Assembly (NCBI GenBank): GCA_017353825.1 | Contig: JAFMSC010000328.1 | Span: 1 to 5,236 of the forward strand | Direction of reading: 5' to 3' | DNA length: 5,236 bases | DNA from: Hyphomicrobiaceae bacterium | Lineage (GTDB): Bacteria > Pseudomonadota > Alphaproteobacteria > Rhizobiales > Hyphomicrobiaceae | Shown here: piece by piece, positions 4,861-5,236 of the stretch | Layout of the letters: each line of letters begins with the position of its first letter | Position numbering within the stretch: position 1 is the stretch's first letter | Position numbers and translations under genes: made by a program | Notes under the pieces: generated by a model | Database searches by the model: none | What the model was told of the DNA's origin: nothing | What the model saw: only the letters and a program-made list of their open reading frames with translations

Positions 4861-5175
4861 ATGCCGTATTTCTACGGGGAGCTTGGCATCGCGTCCGATG
4901 CCGACAAGGCCCAGGTGAAGATCGCCTTCCGCACTTTGGCGAAGACCTGCCATCCCGACGTTGAGGGGGGCGACGAGGTGCGCTTCAAGGAGATCAACCA
5001 AGCCTACGCGACGCTAATCAACCCGTCCCGGCGGGCCGCCTACGACGCGCAATGCGCGCGGGCCCTCGCCTGCGGCCGGCGCCGCTTCGCGGCGATGATG
5101 GCGACCATGGCGGCCTCGTTCGCTGCGACCGTTGGCTCGGGGGTGGCGGTCGCCGGCTGGCTGCTGGGCGCCTAG
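4861..5175 (+). CDS. Small membrane-anchored J-domain protein (DnaJ-like, type III)
   Basis: A 104-aa protein consisting almost entirely of a J domain and a membrane anchor. Residues 1-63 form the J domain: FYGELGIASDADKAQVKIAFRTLAKTCHPDVEGG with the diagnostic HPD at 31-33, then RFKEINQAYATLINPSRRAAYD (helices III-IV). J domains stimulate the ATPase of Hsp70 (DnaK). After a short basic linker (CGRRRF, 71-76), residues 77-103 are small and hydrophobic (Ala, Met, Val, Gly) and look like a single transmembrane helix at the C-terminus. There is no Gly/Phe-rich region, zinc finger or substrate-binding domain, so it is not DnaJ itself. The anchor would place the J domain at the inner membrane, recruiting DnaK to an unknown client. 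The frame is open upstream to ATG 4762, giving 137 residues, but the ribosome binding site favours 4861. Such proteins are common in alphaproteobacteria. No functional link to the cys operon can be shown. Confidence 0.85.
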   Translation: MPYFYGELGIASDADKAQVKIAFRTLAKTCHPDVEGGDEVRFKEINQAYATLINPSRRAAYDAQCARALACGRRRFAAMMATMAASFAATVGSGVAVAGWLLGA

Positions 5176-5190
5176 CAATCGGGGGATTGC
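5175..5190 (+). terminator. Small hairpin after the J-domain gene
   Basis: GCAATC-gggg-GATTGC is a perfect 6-bp inverted repeat that begins at the last base of the stop codon, followed by a C/G-rich tract instead of a T-run. Its position suggests a weak terminator or 3'-end stabiliser. The remaining 46 bases to the window end contain no gene I can support. Confidence 0.4.
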
Positions 5191-5236
5191 CCGCCCGCCC
5201 GTTGGCCCAATCACGCTCGCAAGAGGACGCCTGCAG

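Noticed and set aside
4632..4964. A 110-codon open frame on the plus strand starting with GTG
   Set aside because: It overlaps the J-domain coding region in a different frame and has no ribosome binding site or family resemblance.
5231..5236. CTGCAG (PstI site) exactly at the right edge
   Set aside because: It suggests a cloning boundary of the sequenced fragment and has no biological meaning that I can support.

Overview
The window is compact, high-GC DNA of the kind seen in alphaproteobacteria, most likely the order Hyphomicrobiales (Rhizobiales). The grounds are the GC-rich codon use, a TerB/DUF533-like N-terminus beginning MFDARSILDVLL, a DUF4142-like protein, and a cysH-cysD-cysN cluster whose CysH is of the four-cysteine APS reductase type. 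Genus cannot be told from the sequence alone. The right edge is a CTGCAG (PstI) hexamer, which may mark a clone boundary.

Layout from left to right: (1) the 5' end of a TerB/DUF533-like gene on the minus strand (from 179 leftward, cut by the window edge); (2) a divergent intergenic region of 289 bp with two overlapping small hairpins and a 9-bp direct repeat; (3) a 165-aa DUF4142-like protein on the plus strand (469-966); (4) a 9-bp inverted repeat (958-989) between convergent genes; (5) the minus-strand operon cysH (4323-3556), cysD (3559-2654), cysN (2654-1011), whose genes overlap by 4 and then 1 nt; (6) a 537-bp non-coding region (4324-4860) rich in palindromes, including a striking tandem pair of 22-bp operator-like repeats; (7) a 104-aa J-domain protein with a C-terminal membrane segment (4861-5175), followed by a small hairpin.

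The central operon forms a coherent partial pathway. CysD and CysN together make ATP sulfurylase, which converts sulfate and ATP to adenylylsulfate (APS), with GTP hydrolysis by CysN driving the reaction. CysH then reduces APS directly to sulfite. The CysC APS-kinase domain is not present as a recognisable domain, which fits a direct APS reduction route. Sulfite reductase (cysI) is not in the window and must lie elsewhere.

The most notable points are: a CysN with an extra tail of about 65-70 residues ending in a hydrophobic, apparently membrane-spanning segment; the duplicated TGTnGGC-N8-GCCnACA element upstream of the J-domain gene; the nested palindrome upstream of cysH at a position suited to a sulfur regulator; and a TTG start for cysD coupled to the cysH stop. 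No mobile element, tRNA, rRNA or CRISPR array is seen.
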